13,940 nucleotides of DNA from an uncultured Eubacteriales bacterium (GTDB taxonomy: Bacteria > Bacillota > Clostridia > Oscillospirales > Oscillospiraceae). A program made the position numbers and the translations under genes. Below, piece after piece: positions 12,746 to 13,940 of the stretch; the stretch's first letter is position 1, and the number at the start of each line of letters is the position of its first letter. Location: NCBI GenBank assembly GCA_900549865.1, contig URPU01000062.1, forward strand, positions 1 to 13,940, in the 5' to 3' direction. The notes beneath the pieces are model-generated. The model did not search any database, was not told the origin of the DNA, and saw only the letters and a program-made list of their open reading frames with translations.

Positions 12746-13940
12746 TCAGCTTATGAATATGGCCGTGGGGCCGTCCGCGCCGCCGATTATGCCGACGGAC
12801 GAATCGCGCGTCGGTACTTGCGCCATCGTGACGGTATTCCACTGAAGCTGCGCCTCCGCGCTCTCCGGGTCCGCCTCACGAAGCGTCATGAGCCTGATAT
12901 CAGAGTTCTCCTCAAGCCACTTTACGCAGCGCGCCGCGTCCACCGTGAGATTTATGTAGGTATAGTCCGTCCTGACGTAGTCGATGTTCGAGTCGTACAC
13001 CACGTTCGGCGAGGCGCCGGTCTCACGGCGAAGCTCAAGCTGGAGGCCGAGATAGCTCATCGTGTCAAAATACTCGTCGTCCCTCACAGGCCAGACGTGA
13101 CCCAGATGGCTGTCCTTCGAGTCGGGCACGACGCATTCATTGTAAAACTCCGCCGCCTGCTCCGGCGTCAGCCGCAGCGAGATGGTCTGCCACTCGCCGT
13201 TTTCATCCGTATACCCGCCGTCAATGCTGGCGTATTCAACGTTCTCCGATGTGACGGCCCTGCCTTTGGCAAAGTCGATGCGGTAGTCCACCGCCTCCTG
13301 CAGGTTCATCACATCGCCCAGACGGCGGATGTTGGAGTATGGGTCGGCCATGTCTATGGCATCAGCGGCAATATTGTATGCGCGCGTTATGATCTTCCCG
13401 TTTTTCAGCCTGTATTCAAAGGTCAGGCCATTGTGGTCGTCCGCCGCCTCGTTGACGGGCTTGTTCGCAATGATCTCCCTGTGGAAGTCTACGAACGCGG
13501 CAATGTTCTCCGGCGTGCTGAGCCTGCCGTCATCGCTGTAATTCGATATACGCACCCACTCCACATCGCCGGCGGCGGGCGTGCGGCGCTCATACCCGGT
13601 CAGGTCAAGCTCCGCCGACATCGTCAGGGCGATGATGATAACGCCCGACACGATGAAGCCGCACCAGTGCCCGCGGAACACGCGCAGCGTTTTCTGCATC
13701 AGCATTTCCGCCGCGAAATAGCCCACGAACGCGCCCGCCAGCAGCAGCGCAAGCTCCGTCAGCGCCGCCGTCATACCGGAGGCGTTTATCGTGCCCGTAC
13801 CGATATAGGACGGACTCACGGCCAGCACAAGGGCGCAGCCGAAGGTCATGCAGTATTTGAATATGGGCTTGAGCACCGGCACCGCGACCACATCGCCCGC
13901 GCGCTCCATATCGCGGCGGCGGTAGATGAGCAGCGCGCAC
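12746..13940 (-). CDS. C-terminal part of a multi-TM protein, probably an ABC transporter permease with an outside domain (partial)
   Basis: About 397 residues are visible and the frame continues past the right edge without a stop; an internal ATG at 13909 is not the true start. Before it the sequence reads ALLIYRRRD, and together with ERAGDVVAVPVLKPIFKY it resembles the cytoplasmic loop of clostridial ABC-2-type permeases. Numbering from that ATG, TM helices lie at about 17-36, 47-70 and 82-99, followed by a soluble domain of about 290 residues, likely outside the cell. Such permeases in Firmicutes often carry a C-terminal domain of unknown function, which I recall as DUF6449; this assignment is from memory. 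The last 18 residues, SSVGIIGGADGPTAIFIS, are unlike the rest of the domain and match a motif known from Na+-pumping decarboxylase beta subunits. The matching ATPase gene would be expected just outside the window. Confidence 0.6.
   Translation of the reverse strand, partial: CALLIYRRRDMERAGDVVAVPVLKPIFKYCMTFGCALVLAVSPSYIGTGTINASGMTAALTELALLLAGAFVGYFAAEMLMQKTLRVFRGHWCGFIVSGVIIIALTMSAELDLTGYERRTPAAGDVEWVRISNYSDDGRLSTPENIAAFVDFHREIIANKPVNEAADDHNGLTFEYRLKNGKIITRAYNIAADAIDMADPYSNIRRLGDVMNLQEAVDYRIDFAKGRAVTSENVEYASIDGGYTDENGEWQTISLRLTPEQAAEFYNECVVPDSKDSHLGHVWPVRDDEYFDTMSYLGLQLELRRETGASPNVVYDSNIDYVRTDYTYINLTVDAARCVKWLEENSDIRLMTLREADPESAEAQLQWNTVTMAQVPTRDSSVGIIGGADGPTAIFIS

Overview
The window looks like a chromosomal segment of a GC-rich member of the Clostridia, most like gut Oscillospiraceae-type Firmicutes. 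The basis is a strong bias to G/C third positions, AGGAGG-type ribosome binding sites, Gram-positive sigma-A style promoters (for example TTGAAA-17-TATAAT at 34-62), a DegV protein, a short clostridial-type phosphate acetyltransferase and an OmpR/VanRS-like two-component pair. The genus assignment is inference; no rRNA or other marker is present.

Layout, left to right. A two-gene operon on the + strand encodes a LUD-domain protein and a small cupin (89-1045) and ends at a bidirectional terminator. It faces a response regulator/histidine kinase operon on the - strand (3940 to 1104). A 313-base divergent intergenic region with several palindromes separates this from degV (+, 4254-5135). A 347-base gene-free stretch (5136-5482) follows; it is packed with inverted repeats and bounded by two near-identical 35-base palindromic repeats. 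Next comes a small Xre regulator translationally coupled to lepA (-, 7602 to 5483). Then pta and tadA (+, 7814-9335), each followed by a clear terminator. A decayed NhaC-type Na+/H+ antiporter (about 9426-10099) has lost its N-terminus and a large internal segment. A second hairpin-rich block (10121-10328) lies directly after it. The right end is on the - strand: a PRPP-type phosphoribosyltransferase, an HtrA-like membrane-anchored serine protease, and the C-terminal part of a membrane protein resembling an ABC transporter permease that runs off the window.

Most genes are housekeeping or stress functions in short transcription units with visible promoters and terminators: tRNA editing (TadA), ribosome rescue (LepA), acetyl-CoA/acetyl-phosphate metabolism (Pta), purine salvage (PRTase), envelope quality control (HtrA) and envelope sensing (the two-component system). 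No phage, CRISPR, tRNA or complete insertion sequence is visible. The most interesting features are the GGADGPTAIF tail at the C-terminus of the right-edge permease, the two hairpin-array intergenic blocks that share the word TGAGACTGTC in opposite orientation, the Xre-lepA coupling, and the palindrome-rich control region of degV.
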